DNA of 52,205 nt from Methanobacterium sp. (lineage in GTDB: Archaea > Methanobacteriota > Methanobacteria > Methanobacteriales > Methanobacteriaceae). Shown here piece by piece: positions 11,486 to 22,748 of this stretch (position 1 is its first letter; the number at the start of each line of letters is the position of its first letter). Made by a program: the position numbers and the translations under genes. The DNA is taken from contig NZ_JACRGA010000016.1 of assembly GCF_016217785.1 (NCBI RefSeq), positions 127,501 to 179,705 of the forward strand, read 5' to 3'. The notes under the pieces were generated by a model. It was not told where the DNA came from, searched no databases, and worked only from the letters and a program-made list of their open reading frames with translations.

Positions 11486-11817
11486 ACCTCTACGACTTGA
11501 TAGTTAAAAAGATAAAAGACATCCAGGGAGAGGGGGATGATGCTGCAATAACCAACATGTCCACTTCATCCATGCTCACGGCAGAGATAACCCTGATTTC
11601 ATCCATACTAGTGGCACTGGTTATGCTGCGCATGGTGAATAAGGTCCTGATGTTCGTGGCGGTGATGGTGGTTCTACTAGCAGCCCTGATAGCCATGCCT
11701 CTCATGCCACACTTTAAAAAGGAACAGAATGATTCACTGGCTTCTATGATGTTCTATGTCATATTGGCCCTGGCAATAGTAATCACCCTATTCTACTGGG
11801 GGAATTTAAATGTCTGA
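11482..11817 (+). CDS. ehbG: energy-converting hydrogenase B subunit EhbG
   Basis: A 111-residue protein. The ATG at 11482 overlaps the ehbF stop and follows GGAGGTATAGT; a longer reading from 11401 lies inside ehbF and is rejected. The N-terminal 40 residues are hydrophilic (KKIKDIQGEGDDAAITNMST). Two membrane helices follow (LISSILVALVMLRMV through LLAALIAMPL, and SMMFYVILALAIVITLFYW). The name is assigned by position in the conserved ehb gene order. No domain outside Ehb is recognised. Confidence 0.88.
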   Translation: MNLYDLIVKKIKDIQGEGDDAAITNMSTSSMLTAEITLISSILVALVMLRMVNKVLMFVAVMVVLLAALIAMPLMPHFKKEQNDSLASMMFYVILALAIVITLFYWGNLNV

Positions 11818-12088
11818 AGGAATAAGAAAACTTATAATGGGATTTTCCATCTTTATATTCGCAGTTACAATATTCCAATCTACATACCATTTTAAACAGA
11901 TGATATACCCTGGTATAAGTTATATCTATAACTATGTAGGTCCTAACATAGCCCCCAATATGGTAACCATAGTGGTATTTGACTGGAGGGGTTACGACAC
12001 CTTGGGTGAAGCTCTTATTCTGGTAACAGCAGTTATAGCTGTTTTACTGGTCTTTGGACGGGGCAGAACCCAACTTGGAGGTAAATAA
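11810..12088 (+). CDS. ehbH: energy-converting hydrogenase B subunit EhbH
   Basis: A 92-residue membrane protein overlapping the end of ehbG by 8 bp. One N-terminal helix (KLIMGFSIFIFAVTIFQST) and one near the C-terminus are separated by a loop with VVFDWRGYDTLGEALILVTA. That motif is shared with MnhA C-terminal/MnhB-like antiporter subunits (the DxRGxDTxGE pattern), so it is a piece of the split Mnh-type module. Function is structural or ion translocation within Ehb. Confidence 0.9.
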   Translation: MSEGIRKLIMGFSIFIFAVTIFQSTYHFKQMIYPGISYIYNYVGPNIAPNMVTIVVFDWRGYDTLGEALILVTAVIAVLLVFGRGRTQLGGK

Positions 12089-12089
12089 A

Positions 12090-12602
12090 ATGAGCACAAT
12101 ACTCAAAATATTCGTATTCCCGGCAGCCCTGGTCATCATGTGCCTGGGAGTGCTCACCATACTGGGAGGGCACATCACCCCTGGAGGAGGATTCCAGGGT
12201 GGAGCAATGATTGCGGCAGCTTTAATATTCTGCTTAATCGTATATGGGCTTAAAGACAGTCCATTCCATCTTTCTCATGATTTTTTGGCAGGAATAGAAA
12301 GTATAGGGGCTTTAATATTTGTGTTCCTGGGCATAGCCGGATTGGTGTTTTCCGGATTTTATCTCTACAACCTGGGAGTGGATATCTACAACATAGTCCC
12401 TGTTGCCATAAAGAACATATTCGACTACCCCGACCCCACCCATGCGGGAATATTACCTTACCTTAACTTTGCAGTGGGACTGAAGGTTATGGTGGGGTTA
12501 ACTGCTGTGGTAATAGCATTCATGGGATTCAAAGAATATGAAAAGGGGTCCAACGAGTCTGATGATGAATTTGAAGAACTAGATGAAGGGGAGGTTGAAT
12601 AA
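12090..12602 (+). CDS. ehbI: energy-converting hydrogenase B subunit EhbI (MnhB-like)
   Basis: A 170-residue membrane protein with the MnhB signature GGHITPGGGFQGGAMIAAAL at about residues 25-45, then further helices and an acidic tail (DDEFEELDEGEVE). The ATG at 12090 is one base after the ehbH stop and follows GGAGGTAAATAAA; an upstream ATG at 12054 lies within ehbH. It is part of the antiporter-like arm of Ehb. Confidence 0.93.
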   Translation: MSTILKIFVFPAALVIMCLGVLTILGGHITPGGGFQGGAMIAAALIFCLIVYGLKDSPFHLSHDFLAGIESIGALIFVFLGIAGLVFSGFYLYNLGVDIYNIVPVAIKNIFDYPDPTHAGILPYLNFAVGLKVMVGLTAVVIAFMGFKEYEKGSNESDDEFEELDEGEVE

Positions 12603-12604
12603 AT

Positions 12605-12883
12605 ATGATCACAGTATATATTGGTCCGATAATACTGGGATTGTTACTGGGATTCGTCCTGGGAACTCGAATCAGGGATGTTCCAGAGAGCGGACTGAAA
12701 TTCAACGCTTCAGTGTATTTACTGTTCATCATAGTTGCCTTCATAATGGCATACGCACTGGGCCCATTCCCCTATTACATTGACACCCCATTTGCCAGTG
12801 GTTTTGTGGCCGCAGCAGTGGGTATCATATTAGGTAAATTAACATTCGGAAGAGGTACCAAACCTCAAAAAACGGAGGATTAA
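12605..12883 (+). CDS. ehbJ: energy-converting hydrogenase B subunit EhbJ
   Basis: A 92-residue small membrane protein with three hydrophobic segments, starting MITVYIGPIILGLLLGFVLG and ending in a basic cytoplasmic tail. It begins two bases after the ehbI stop. It is assigned by position as the last gene of the membrane module. No enzymatic motif is visible. A 143-bp AT-rich spacer separates it from the polyferredoxin gene, which may have an additional promoter. Confidence 0.87.
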   Translation: MITVYIGPIILGLLLGFVLGTRIRDVPESGLKFNASVYLLFIIVAFIMAYALGPFPYYIDTPFASGFVAAAVGIILGKLTFGRGTKPQKTED

Positions 12884-13024
12884 CCTAATCAATAAAAAAA
12901 ATAACTGATAAAAAATTCAGACACTGAATTATAATTTAAAATCAATTTAACTTCAGAATATAGCTGTAAATTCAAAATAACATAATATCACAAGCAGGAA
13001 ACAAAATCAACTCGGAGTATAAAC

Positions 13025-14384
<1,360 letters not shown>

Positions 14385-14388
<4 letters not shown>

Positions 14389-14870
14389 CCAATTTAGCCC
14401 TTATATTCCTGGAAGGGGCCTACACTAACCTTAAAAGGATCATATTTGCCAGTGACAGAGTCACAGATATGGAAGTAAGGAACATGATCCTGGAAGGTCG
14501 GGTGACACCAACCGAAAAGGTGGCTGAAGTTTCCTGCATTGGATGTGGTGGTTGCAGTAATGCCTGTCCCACTGAAGCCATAGAAATGGTGGATCTTGAT
14601 GAACCAGTGGAACTAATGGAAGGCCTGACCAAAACACAGCTACCAGTCTTACACAGTGAAAAATGTGTTAACTGTTACTATTGTCATGATTTCTGCCCAC
14701 TGTATGCTTTATTTGGAGAAGCAGGAACTATACATCCAAACGATGTTGGTGAAGTTTCATCAGACATATCCCAACTTCTAGAAAAGCCAGTGAAGATATC
14801 GGATGATAAGATCGCATTCATATCCCAGTACCTAGCTGATAATACCATCATAAGAAAAAGAAGAGAATAA
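14385..14870 (+). CDS. ehbL: energy-converting hydrogenase B ferredoxin subunit EhbL
   Basis: A 161-residue protein with two [4Fe-4S] motifs, CIGCGGCSNACP at about residue 50 and CVNCYYCHDFCP at about residue 98. They are arranged as in the NuoI/EchF-type ferredoxin subunit that sits next to the small hydrogenase subunit. It is translationally coupled to ehbK. It is expected to pass electrons from the [NiFe] site via EhbM to the polyferredoxin. Confidence 0.93.
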
Positions 14871-14940
14871 GAAATTAAAAAAGAGCCTACACTAACACTA
14901 ATAAAATAAAATAATACATAAAATGAAGGATTTTCAATAA

Positions 14941-15439
<499 letters not shown>

Positions 15440-15557
15440 AAAAATGGATGAAATTACAGTTTAAAAAAATTGACACTAACCAAATAGGAACCATAAATCC
15501 TTTAACTCATCAACAAAACCTAACTCATCAAATAAAAAAAAACGAGAATATTATTTA

Positions 15558-16707
<1,150 letters not shown>

Positions 16708-16720
16708 GGAGAATTAAACC

Positions 16721-17710
16721 ATGGACCTTATATATTCCCTAATAGCAGTAATAGGCACCCTGGTGGTGGCCTTCATTGTGAGTCTCTTCTTACCGGGTAT
16801 TGAACGAAAGTTCATCCACGCCCGGATACAGCAGAGGGTAGGACCACCCATCACCAGTCCCGGGATCATGGCCCCCCTCAAATTCTTCTTCAAAAAAACC
16901 ATCACCCCTGAATCCCCAATGCCCCGATTGTACAATGCACTACCACTTATAAGCCTGATAATTGTAGTAATCCTGTTGGTATTGTTGATCCCTGAGATGT
17001 ACTTTTTAGGAGCACTGGCCAGTGTAATTGCCCTGGTAGGATTCCTGAAAGTGGAAGAAATAATGTACATGTTCATGGGAAGCCTGTCCAGATCCGTACT
17101 CTCAGTACGCATGCCCTTCCCGGATAAAGCCAAAGGAGCCGCACACCCAGAAACAACCCAATCATTTTTCGAAGAACTCAGCAGTCTTCGGGCATTCCGG
17201 CTCATAGCATTTGGATCATTCCCAGTATACATTGCTATGTTTGTGGCAGTGGCCATGAGTGGAAGCATCTACCTCCAGGACATCATAGCCTACCAGCAGG
17301 TACACGGACCTATTCTCTTCACTGTGGCCGGAGTAATGGGAGCAATTGTATTCTTCATAGGATACATGATACTCTTAAATGAGTACCCATTTGCCATATT
17401 AAAAGGCAAACCTGATGTAGTTGAAGGACCCTACCTGGAATATGCTGCAAAATACAGGGCATATGTTTATATAACCCGTGGATTTTTGATGTTCACACTG
17501 TCAACCCTATTTGCCACTCTGTTCTTGGGAATAGCACCAAACATCCTGAACCCCACATTCATAATAACCATCATCGTGGCCCTGCTCTTCCCCATGCTCA
17601 TGGCAGTTCTCAGCGCATTCTCACCAATATTCACCTACAAACAGTTCTACCCCACTGTAGCAGGGGTTTCCATTATAGGAGTGCTGGCCATAGTTGCAGC
17701 CTTACTTTAA
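16721..17710 (+). CDS. ehbO: energy-converting hydrogenase B subunit EhbO (NuoH/EchB-like)
   Basis: A 329-residue membrane protein of the complex I ND1/NuoH family, with about eight helices. The conserved loop near the N-terminus reads RKFIHARIQQRVGPPITSPG. The first part of the quinone-chamber equivalent appears later as GKPDVVEGPYLEYAAKYRAY. It anchors the soluble hydrogenase module to the membrane arm. The gene is preceded by GAGGAGAATTAAACC and is tightly linked to ehbN. Confidence 0.95.
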   Translation: MDLIYSLIAVIGTLVVAFIVSLFLPGIERKFIHARIQQRVGPPITSPGIMAPLKFFFKKTITPESPMPRLYNALPLISLIIVVILLVLLIPEMYFLGALASVIALVGFLKVEEIMYMFMGSLSRSVLSVRMPFPDKAKGAAHPETTQSFFEELSSLRAFRLIAFGSFPVYIAMFVAVAMSGSIYLQDIIAYQQVHGPILFTVAGVMGAIVFFIGYMILLNEYPFAILKGKPDVVEGPYLEYAAKYRAYVYITRGFLMFTLSTLFATLFLGIAPNILNPTFIITIIVALLFPMLMAVLSAFSPIFTYKQFYPTVAGVSIIGVLAIVAALL

Positions 17711-17769
17711 AACTTTTAACCTTTCACAGGCACTGAAAATAGTTTATAATAAAAATTTATGGTGATTAA

Positions 17770-18045
17770 ATGAAAATTGTGATAAGACCCCAGCATATCA
17801 TCAGTCTAGGGGGTTATATTGTGGAAACGGATTTTCCCTACCGGAACGTGATTGTGGTAAACCCCACAGAGGAGCCTATAAAGTTGGAGGTTCCCGTATT
17901 CCATGAGGAATGGATCGAGGAACAACGCCAGCTGGGACTGGAAATCACTCCCCTCACTGAAAAAGACAACTACCTGAGTAACTTCCGTAAGGCCAAGGCC
18001 CGACTGGACAAATTAAAAGCAGAAAAAGGAATAAAGGCAGAGTAA
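17770..18045 (+). CDS. ehbP: energy-converting hydrogenase B subunit EhbP
   Basis: A 91-residue soluble protein (MKIVIRPQHIISLGGYIVET...) with a basic, probably helical C-terminus (RKAKARLDKLKAEKG). It is assigned by position after ehbO and by the conserved N-terminal pattern. The biochemical role is unknown. It is the last recognisable gene of the ehb operon here; the next gene, on the opposite strand, converges on it. The EhbQ candidate lies 15 kb away at 33344. Confidence 0.9.
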   Translation: MKIVIRPQHIISLGGYIVETDFPYRNVIVVNPTEEPIKLEVPVFHEEWIEEQRQLGLEITPLTEKDNYLSNFRKAKARLDKLKAEKGIKAE

Positions 18046-18058
18046 TCCCTAAATTCTG

Positions 18059-18094
18059 CACTGCCCTTTATTATCTCACTGCCCTTTATTATCT
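18059..18094. repeat. perfect 18-bp tandem duplication between convergent genes
   Basis: CACTGCCCTTTATTATCT occurs at 18059-18076 and again, identical, at 18077-18094, directly after ehbP. A looser TTTATTATTA repetition follows at 18122-18150. It is one of several such duplications in this window. Confidence 0.9.
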
Positions 18095-18207
18095 AATTAT
18101 TCTCTTTTTCTATTCGATTTAGATTTATTATTATTCAGATTTATTATTAATTCTAAATTTTGTTTAACTTCCACTGAAATTCGCCTGTAATTTACTTTGC
18201 AATTCAT

Positions 18208-19065
18208 TTAATCTTTCTCTCCCAAATCTTTTAGATTAGCCTGGAAAGATCTGGCAACTATGGGATTGGCAGCAGGTTCTGGCAAACCTAACTCTTTTAA
18301 AACTATCCTGCAGAATTCCATTGAATCAGCGGGCGAATTTACAGGGGCAAGTTTTTCAACAACTTCCTGAATATGTTGAAGATAATCCAAAGCTTCATCC
18401 ATCCGTTGATGAATATCATCACCTTTTTGGGGCTCATCCCAGGAGGCTAACAACACTTCCAAACCTTTAACTGCCTTCAATCTTTCAATGGACATGACGG
18501 ATTTGGCAAAATCACCATAGATAGGCAGATCTCCAGGGAGTGGCACCGCATCCCCTGTAATTAGAACCCTTTCCGGGGGGATGTGGAGGGATATTGAACC
18601 TGCAGAATGACCAGGGGTGTGTATAACTTCTAATTGAATATTTCCACCTAAATCAACAACCTCCCCCGCCTCTAGAACAATGTCCACCTGAACTGATCCC
18701 TCTACCAGGGAATGGAAATTGGGGACTGGTCGTTCCTTGAATTGTAGATCTACATCTTCAATCCAGGATTTCTCACCACAATGAGCTGCTATCTCACAGC
18801 CAGAAATTCTTTGAATGGACTTGGCAGAACCAATATGGTCTGGATGAGAGTGGGTTAAAATCATTAAGGAGATATCATCAGGTGCATGTCCTGTTTTTTC
18901 AAGATAATCGAAGATTACCTTTTCTGAAGAGCTAACTCCGCTATCTATCAAACAAACGTCATCTCCGTATATCAGATAGGAATAGACAAAGCGTTCCAGA
19001 ATTCCAGAGTTGGTCTTAACCTGGAACGGAATTTTAATAGCGTGAATGTGTTCTGTGATTTGCAT
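18208..19065 (-). CDS. MBL-fold metallohydrolase
   Basis: A 285-residue metallo-beta-lactamase fold protein. The metal motif LTHSHPDHIGSAKSI lies at about residues 70-84. The further ligands are IHTPGHSAGSISLHI and the D of LITGDAVPL. The N-terminal part and the helical C-terminus (DEALDYLQHIQEVVEKL) look like glyoxalase II-type hydrolases, but no substrate can be named. The upstream region has an 8-bp inverted repeat (19161-19185) next to a TATA-like TTTTTATA. It converges on ehbP. Confidence 0.9.
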   Translation of the reverse strand: MQITEHIHAIKIPFQVKTNSGILERFVYSYLIYGDDVCLIDSGVSSSEKVIFDYLEKTGHAPDDISLMILTHSHPDHIGSAKSIQRISGCEIAAHCGEKSWIEDVDLQFKERPVPNFHSLVEGSVQVDIVLEAGEVVDLGGNIQLEVIHTPGHSAGSISLHIPPERVLITGDAVPLPGDLPIYGDFAKSVMSIERLKAVKGLEVLLASWDEPQKGDDIHQRMDEALDYLQHIQEVVEKLAPVNSPADSMEFCRIVLKELGLPEPAANPIVARSFQANLKDLGEKD

Positions 19066-19620
19066 AAATAAAAATTGTGTTTCATCTGGTTTTATAGATT
19101 ATGGATAGATGATTCAAGTTTAATACCAATTAATCAAATTCGCGGGTATAAAAACCTTTTAATAACAGGTGCAATGTCTGTTATTCATTACTCTCAATTT
19201 TAGTGAAAACTTTATTTGAACAATAATAGGTTCATTACTGTCAATATAAGATAAAATTGTTCATAATACTGCTTTTTTAGGGGAATAAGCTGTTATTTAT
19301 GGTATTCAATTGCACAGTCCCTTCACATACTGATTTGAAGCAAGGGATCAATAGCATCATCGTCCTAAATAGCTATATTTTTTATAAATAATTCTTAATA
19401 ATGTCTGATTAGTCTAAAAAAGAAACCAATAACGCTTATTCTAACATGTCTTTTCAAAACCCTTAATGAATCCTTTAAATTGAAAAAAGAACCTTAGGAT
19501 AGATTTTTTTGGGGAAATTCCATCAAAATATTTATATAGTATGGGGGCCGATCAATTGTTGTCCAAATAACGTCCAATATCCCAAATCAGGATGTTAGGG
19601 ACACGGAGGCGGTATTATTA
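19066..19620. other. intergenic: two divergent promoters and an inverted repeat
   Basis: On the left, the minus-strand promoter of the MBL gene has a TATA-like TTTTTATA around 19146-19156 and an inverted repeat AATAACAG/CTGTTATT at 19161-19185. On the right, TTTATATA at 19531-19538 is a strong plus-strand TATA box for the small-protein operon at 19621, with start near 19562. The central 300 bases are AT-rich. I see no ORF with a ribosome binding site, and no tRNA or recognisable RNA. Confidence 0.45.
19161..19185. promoter_or_regulatory. 8-bp inverted repeat next to the MBL gene promoter
   Basis: AATAACAG (19161-19168) and CTGTTATT (19178-19185) are perfect reverse complements separated by nine bases. 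They lie just upstream of a minus-strand TATA-like element for the MBL hydrolase. The placement fits a regulator site. The regulator is unknown. Confidence 0.4.
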
Positions 19621-19745
19621 ATGAAAAAATCATATTCTTAGTGTTAACTTTTACGAGTTTGGCACTGTTTTCCCACATCAACATGTCTGTAACAGACAAT
19701 CTAACTGGTGATGGGATGGCACCATTAAGGAGGCAGGATCAATGA
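19621..19745 (+). pseudogene. small exported-protein ORF with apparent frameshift in an A6 run
   Basis: GGAGG followed by an ATG at 19621 opens a frame that stops after six codons. The neighbouring frame, entered if the A6 run at 19624-19629 had one more A, would encode a product of about 41 residues. It begins MKKIIFLVLTFTSLALFS, a signal peptide-like start, and ends in a TGA at 19743-19745 that overlaps the next ATG (ATGA). TTTATATA at 19531 is its promoter. The coupling suggests a once-functional gene, or a slippage or sequencing indel. Confidence 0.5.
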
Positions 19746-20152
19746 ATGAAAAATTAATCAGGGTAATGGTGCTGGTGGGTGTAATGTTAACTGTGGTAAC
19801 TGTGGTGGCACTGGCACTTGTTGCTTCTGGAATTCCGGAAGATGATTCGAAACAATTGAAAAAAGAAGAGTTAGCTGCCATGGATACAAATAATACAACT
19901 AATTCGTCCAATAAAACTAAAAATATTAGAAATATCATATCTCCAGCAGAAGCTCAGGAGATAGCAGAAAAATTCATAAAAGAACCAGGAGCCACGCCAG
20001 GGATACCAAAATGGGATGAAGAAGACGGTGAAATGGTTTACATTGTGCCAGTGGTAATAAACGGAACCAGTGTGGGAGAAATAACCATAAACGCCCTTAC
20101 AGGGGAGAATATGGGTGGTGCTGGTGGTGTATCCTACGGGTCTTCTCCTTAA
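19742..20152 (+). CDS. small membrane-anchored PepSY-like protein
   Basis: A 136-residue protein with an N-terminal membrane anchor (VMVLVGVMLTVVTVVALALV), then an Asn/Thr/Ser-rich linker with possible glycosylation sites (TNNTTNSSNKT). The C-terminal PepSY-like domain includes ISPAEAQEIAEKFI and VGEITINALTGENMGGAGG. PepSY domains are extracytoplasmic and often inhibit proteases or bind ligands. The start follows AAGGAGGCAGGATCA and overlaps the stop of the upstream broken ORF, so the two were built as an operon. Function unknown. Confidence 0.75.
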   Translation: MNEKLIRVMVLVGVMLTVVTVVALALVASGIPEDDSKQLKKEELAAMDTNNTTNSSNKTKNIRNIISPAEAQEIAEKFIKEPGATPGIPKWDEEDGEMVYIVPVVINGTSVGEITINALTGENMGGAGGVSYGSSP

Positions 20153-20237
20153 ATGGAGGTCCTATGGATATTCACCTTTCTATTTACTCTTAACTTTCTA
20201 TTTACTCCTTAAATTCTATTAAAATCTCCAATTCAAT

Positions 20238-20269
20238 ATGGAAAATTAGGATCATGGAAAATTAGGATC
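20238..20269. repeat. perfect 16-bp tandem duplication
   Basis: ATGGAAAATTAGGATC at 20238-20253 is repeated without change at 20254-20269, touching the stop codon of the minus-strand SRPBCC gene. A second near-duplication, CTTTCTATTTACTC, occurs at 20176 and 20194 (18 bp apart). Confidence 0.9.
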
Positions 20270-20709
20270 TAATTGATTATTTTTTTCTCCGCCTCTTCTT
20301 TTAAAGCACGGTTCATCATTTCAAAACCCGCTTTGGTATTTTTTAGCAAGGTGGATCCAAATGGAACAAACAATCCACTAAATCTTTCTTTTTGAATGAA
20401 CAAAGTTTTATTTTCATTTATTTCCTCAGTGATCCAACTGTGTTCACCATCAAACAGTTTAGGGATCCATAATCTCCCTAACCATCTTAATTCTTTTCCT
20501 GCATGGTATTCAAGAATCTTTGGCTTAATTGTCATTCCACTGGAATTAGGAGGTTGTATAAAAGCTTTGAGATCTGACCCTTCCTGAAGATTTCCTGAAA
20601 TCTTTTTCATAAAGGGATTCCATGTTGGAAATTTCTCAAAATCATTTAATATGCTCCACACTTTGCTGGCCGGAGCATTTATCTCGATTTCGGTATAAAT
20701 CTCTTTCAT
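20269..20709 (-). CDS. SRPBCC (START/polyketide cyclase-like) domain protein
   Basis: A 146-residue single-domain protein of the SRPBCC lipid- or ligand-binding fold. The pattern is typical: TEIEINAPASKVWSILNDFE at the N-terminus, FPTWNPFMKKISG, and the C-terminal helix TKAGFEMMNRALKEEAEKK. It lies 45 bp downstream of the FAD oxidoreductase gene on the same strand, so it is probably the last gene of that operon. It could bind a hydrophobic intermediate, but the ligand is unknown. Confidence 0.85.
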   Translation of the reverse strand: MKEIYTEIEINAPASKVWSILNDFEKFPTWNPFMKKISGNLQEGSDLKAFIQPPNSSGMTIKPKILEYHAGKELRWLGRLWIPKLFDGEHSWITEEINENKTLFIQKERFSGLFVPFGSTLLKNTKAGFEMMNRALKEEAEKKIIN

Positions 20710-20754
20710 AACATTATTCTCTTAATTATGTCATAAAAATTATTCCATCAGTTT

Positions 20755-22038
20755 TTATTCCATAGTTTCCAGGATCTTTCGTGACACCCTCAAAGACAGT
20801 GCAGCGGTAAGTAGTATGGTGGGAAGTCCCTGAGAACGGGGAGACAGTGAAAGATCAGCCACCCACAACCCTTCAGGAAGCCAGGATGGTCTCATATTAG
20901 GTACATCCTCCTTCTTAAGGGGTACTGTTCCACCAAGGTGGCCTCCATTGGGAACGCCCCTGACAAATGGGCCAGAAACTCCTGCACCTTCCATTACTTC
21001 CTGTGCCTGGTTGATAGCCAGATCTAATCTCTCCTGATCATGGGCAGTCAGGGGTTTGTCAACCTTCCCATCAGCATAAACAGCACCTTCTTCAGTATCT
21101 GCCAGTTTAACCATTAATCCAACCCTATCCTGGATTGGAACCTTTCTCCAGGGTTTGTGAAAGTAATGGGAGAGAATATCAGGGTAGGGAGATAGAATAT
21201 AATCTTCATGCTGGGTGTACCAGGCCATGGGTGGCTCCTCCAGTTGACGGGCACCAGGGAGAACACCTCCCAGGGTTAAAACGATGTCCACCCATAGGTG
21301 ATCCTCGGCTTTTAAACCGGAATTTTTGAGTATCTGGGGGCTTCCAATACCTCCAGCGGCCAGAACCACCACATCCGCATTGTATTTCTTATTATCGTGA
21401 GTTATAACTCCACTTACCCTCCCATTTTCGGTGATGACCCTTTCTACTGGAGACCTGCTCTTGAGAACTGCACCTTTTCTTATGGCTTCTGTGAGGAATT
21501 TCCGTGAATCCCATCGCGCTCCACGTACACATCCCAATTCACAGAGGCCACAATTGTTACATTTGGAGGTGTCAACCACTTTGGGTGTGGGTTGGGGGTT
21601 TAAACCCATATCCCGTGCTGAACGGAACATTTCATTCGTTACAGGCCTCCAGTTTTCCTGTGGAATGGCAGTGGGCTTTAATTCGCCCTCCAGTTCATCA
21701 TATTCTGGGGTTAAATCTAAACCAATCTCTTTTAAACCCCGATCAGCCCTTACCAGATTTCCACACGCAAGAACAGTTGAACCACCAGTTGAAAGGCCCC
21801 GTACCAGGACCAGTTCCTGGGATGAGCGCTGTATGTCCATTGGTGGGAATAAATGTTTAAAGGTACTCTCCCCTCCCAGGAGTCCAAAACGACGCAGGGG
21901 TTCAGCCCAGGATATCCGTCGTGTGAACGGCTTGAAAGGAGGACCTGCCTCCAGCACCACCACTTCAAAACCCCTCGATTGTAATTCACGGGCCGCGGTA
22001 GCCCCTCCCGCACCACTACCAACTACAATGGCTCTCAT
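20755..22038 (-). CDS. FAD-dependent GMC-like oxidoreductase with four-Cys motif
   Basis: A 427-residue flavoprotein. The N-terminal FAD motif is VVGSGAGGATAARELQSRG, then VVVLEAGPP. STGGSTVLACGNLVR resembles the GMC flavin-attachment region. CNNCGLCELGCVRGARWDSR carries a CxxCxxCxxxC motif of the kind seen in long-chain alcohol oxidases and related GMC-type enzymes. The C-terminus NGGHLGGTVPLKKED and WVADLSLSPRSQGLPTILL completes the FAD site. It lies in an operon with an acid-activating/reducing fusion, so an alcohol or aldehyde substrate is plausible (inference). It is 68 bp from the preceding gene. Confidence 0.85.
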   Translation of the reverse strand: MRAIVVGSGAGGATAARELQSRGFEVVVLEAGPPFKPFTRRISWAEPLRRFGLLGGESTFKHLFPPMDIQRSSQELVLVRGLSTGGSTVLACGNLVRADRGLKEIGLDLTPEYDELEGELKPTAIPQENWRPVTNEMFRSARDMGLNPQPTPKVVDTSKCNNCGLCELGCVRGARWDSRKFLTEAIRKGAVLKSRSPVERVITENGRVSGVITHDNKKYNADVVVLAAGGIGSPQILKNSGLKAEDHLWVDIVLTLGGVLPGARQLEEPPMAWYTQHEDYILSPYPDILSHYFHKPWRKVPIQDRVGLMVKLADTEEGAVYADGKVDKPLTAHDQERLDLAINQAQEVMEGAGVSGPFVRGVPNGGHLGGTVPLKKEDVPNMRPSWLPEGLWVADLSLSPRSQGLPTILLTAALSLRVSRKILETME

Positions 22039-22106
22039 AATCTACCCCCTACATTAATTCCACGTGAATCTGTTAAATTAAACATCTGATATCTTCTCAA
22101 CATCTA

Positions 22107-22748
22107 TTATTCCACCAAAATATTTGGTTCTACACTCCCTTTAATAGGTGCTAAACACTCCGAACACCCTTCCGTTATTCTTTCTATAAATTTGATCTGT
22201 ATATTAGGGTTTAAACCCTGCACCACGCCCTCATCAGCCGCACTCAGAACGTGGCAAGTGTTTGGGGTGTAATATTCTGCCAGGGCGCAGTGACTGACAA
22301 CCATGGTTATTTTATTTTTACCATCTTCAACTGCTTTAATACTAAATTTTATTCCCAGCACATTATATAAAATCAGGGCCGCAGTGAAAAGGTCCTCCAA
22401 ACTGTTCCCCACTCCCAAAATTCCCTTAAATTTACTCCCTAAGGATAAACCTTCCCTGAACATAGCTTCACGACCTTTTTTAATGGCTTCATCATAGCCC
22501 ATGGTGTTTATCAAGGATTTAACCAGTTTATTGTGGGTAATAGCCATTATTTTTCTTCTTTCATCCAGATTTCCCTTTAAAACCATGTTCACATGGGGAA
22601 GGGGGATATCTGATTTTGAATCATTGTCAGAATAATCATCTAAAAGTTTTTCCAGACCATGGGTAGTTTGACGGGCCAGTTCATCCAAACCTCTTCTTTG
22701 GAACCATTCTGGAGTCCATAAGGATAATATTCGTAGTTTAAGTCCCAT
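22107..22748 (-). CDS. L-2-amino-thiazoline-4-carboxylic acid hydrolase-like protein
   Basis: A 213-residue protein starting MGLKLRILSLWTPEW. This ATG at 22746-22748 is chosen because GGAGGCAGATA precedes it; it overlaps the end of the upstream gene by 11 bp. The C-terminal half has the cysteine/histidine pattern of the ATC-hydrolase-like family: VSHCALAEYYTPNTCHVLSA and RITEGCSECLAPI. The family is broad and mostly uncharacterised; the true substrate here is unknown. Co-translation with the reductase-ligase fusion suggests a role in the same pathway. Confidence 0.75.
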   Translation of the reverse strand: MGLKLRILSLWTPEWFQRRGLDELARQTTHGLEKLLDDYSDNDSKSDIPLPHVNMVLKGNLDERRKIMAITHNKLVKSLINTMGYDEAIKKGREAMFREGLSLGSKFKGILGVGNSLEDLFTAALILYNVLGIKFSIKAVEDGKNKITMVVSHCALAEYYTPNTCHVLSAADEGVVQGLNPNIQIKFIERITEGCSECLAPIKGSVEPNILVE

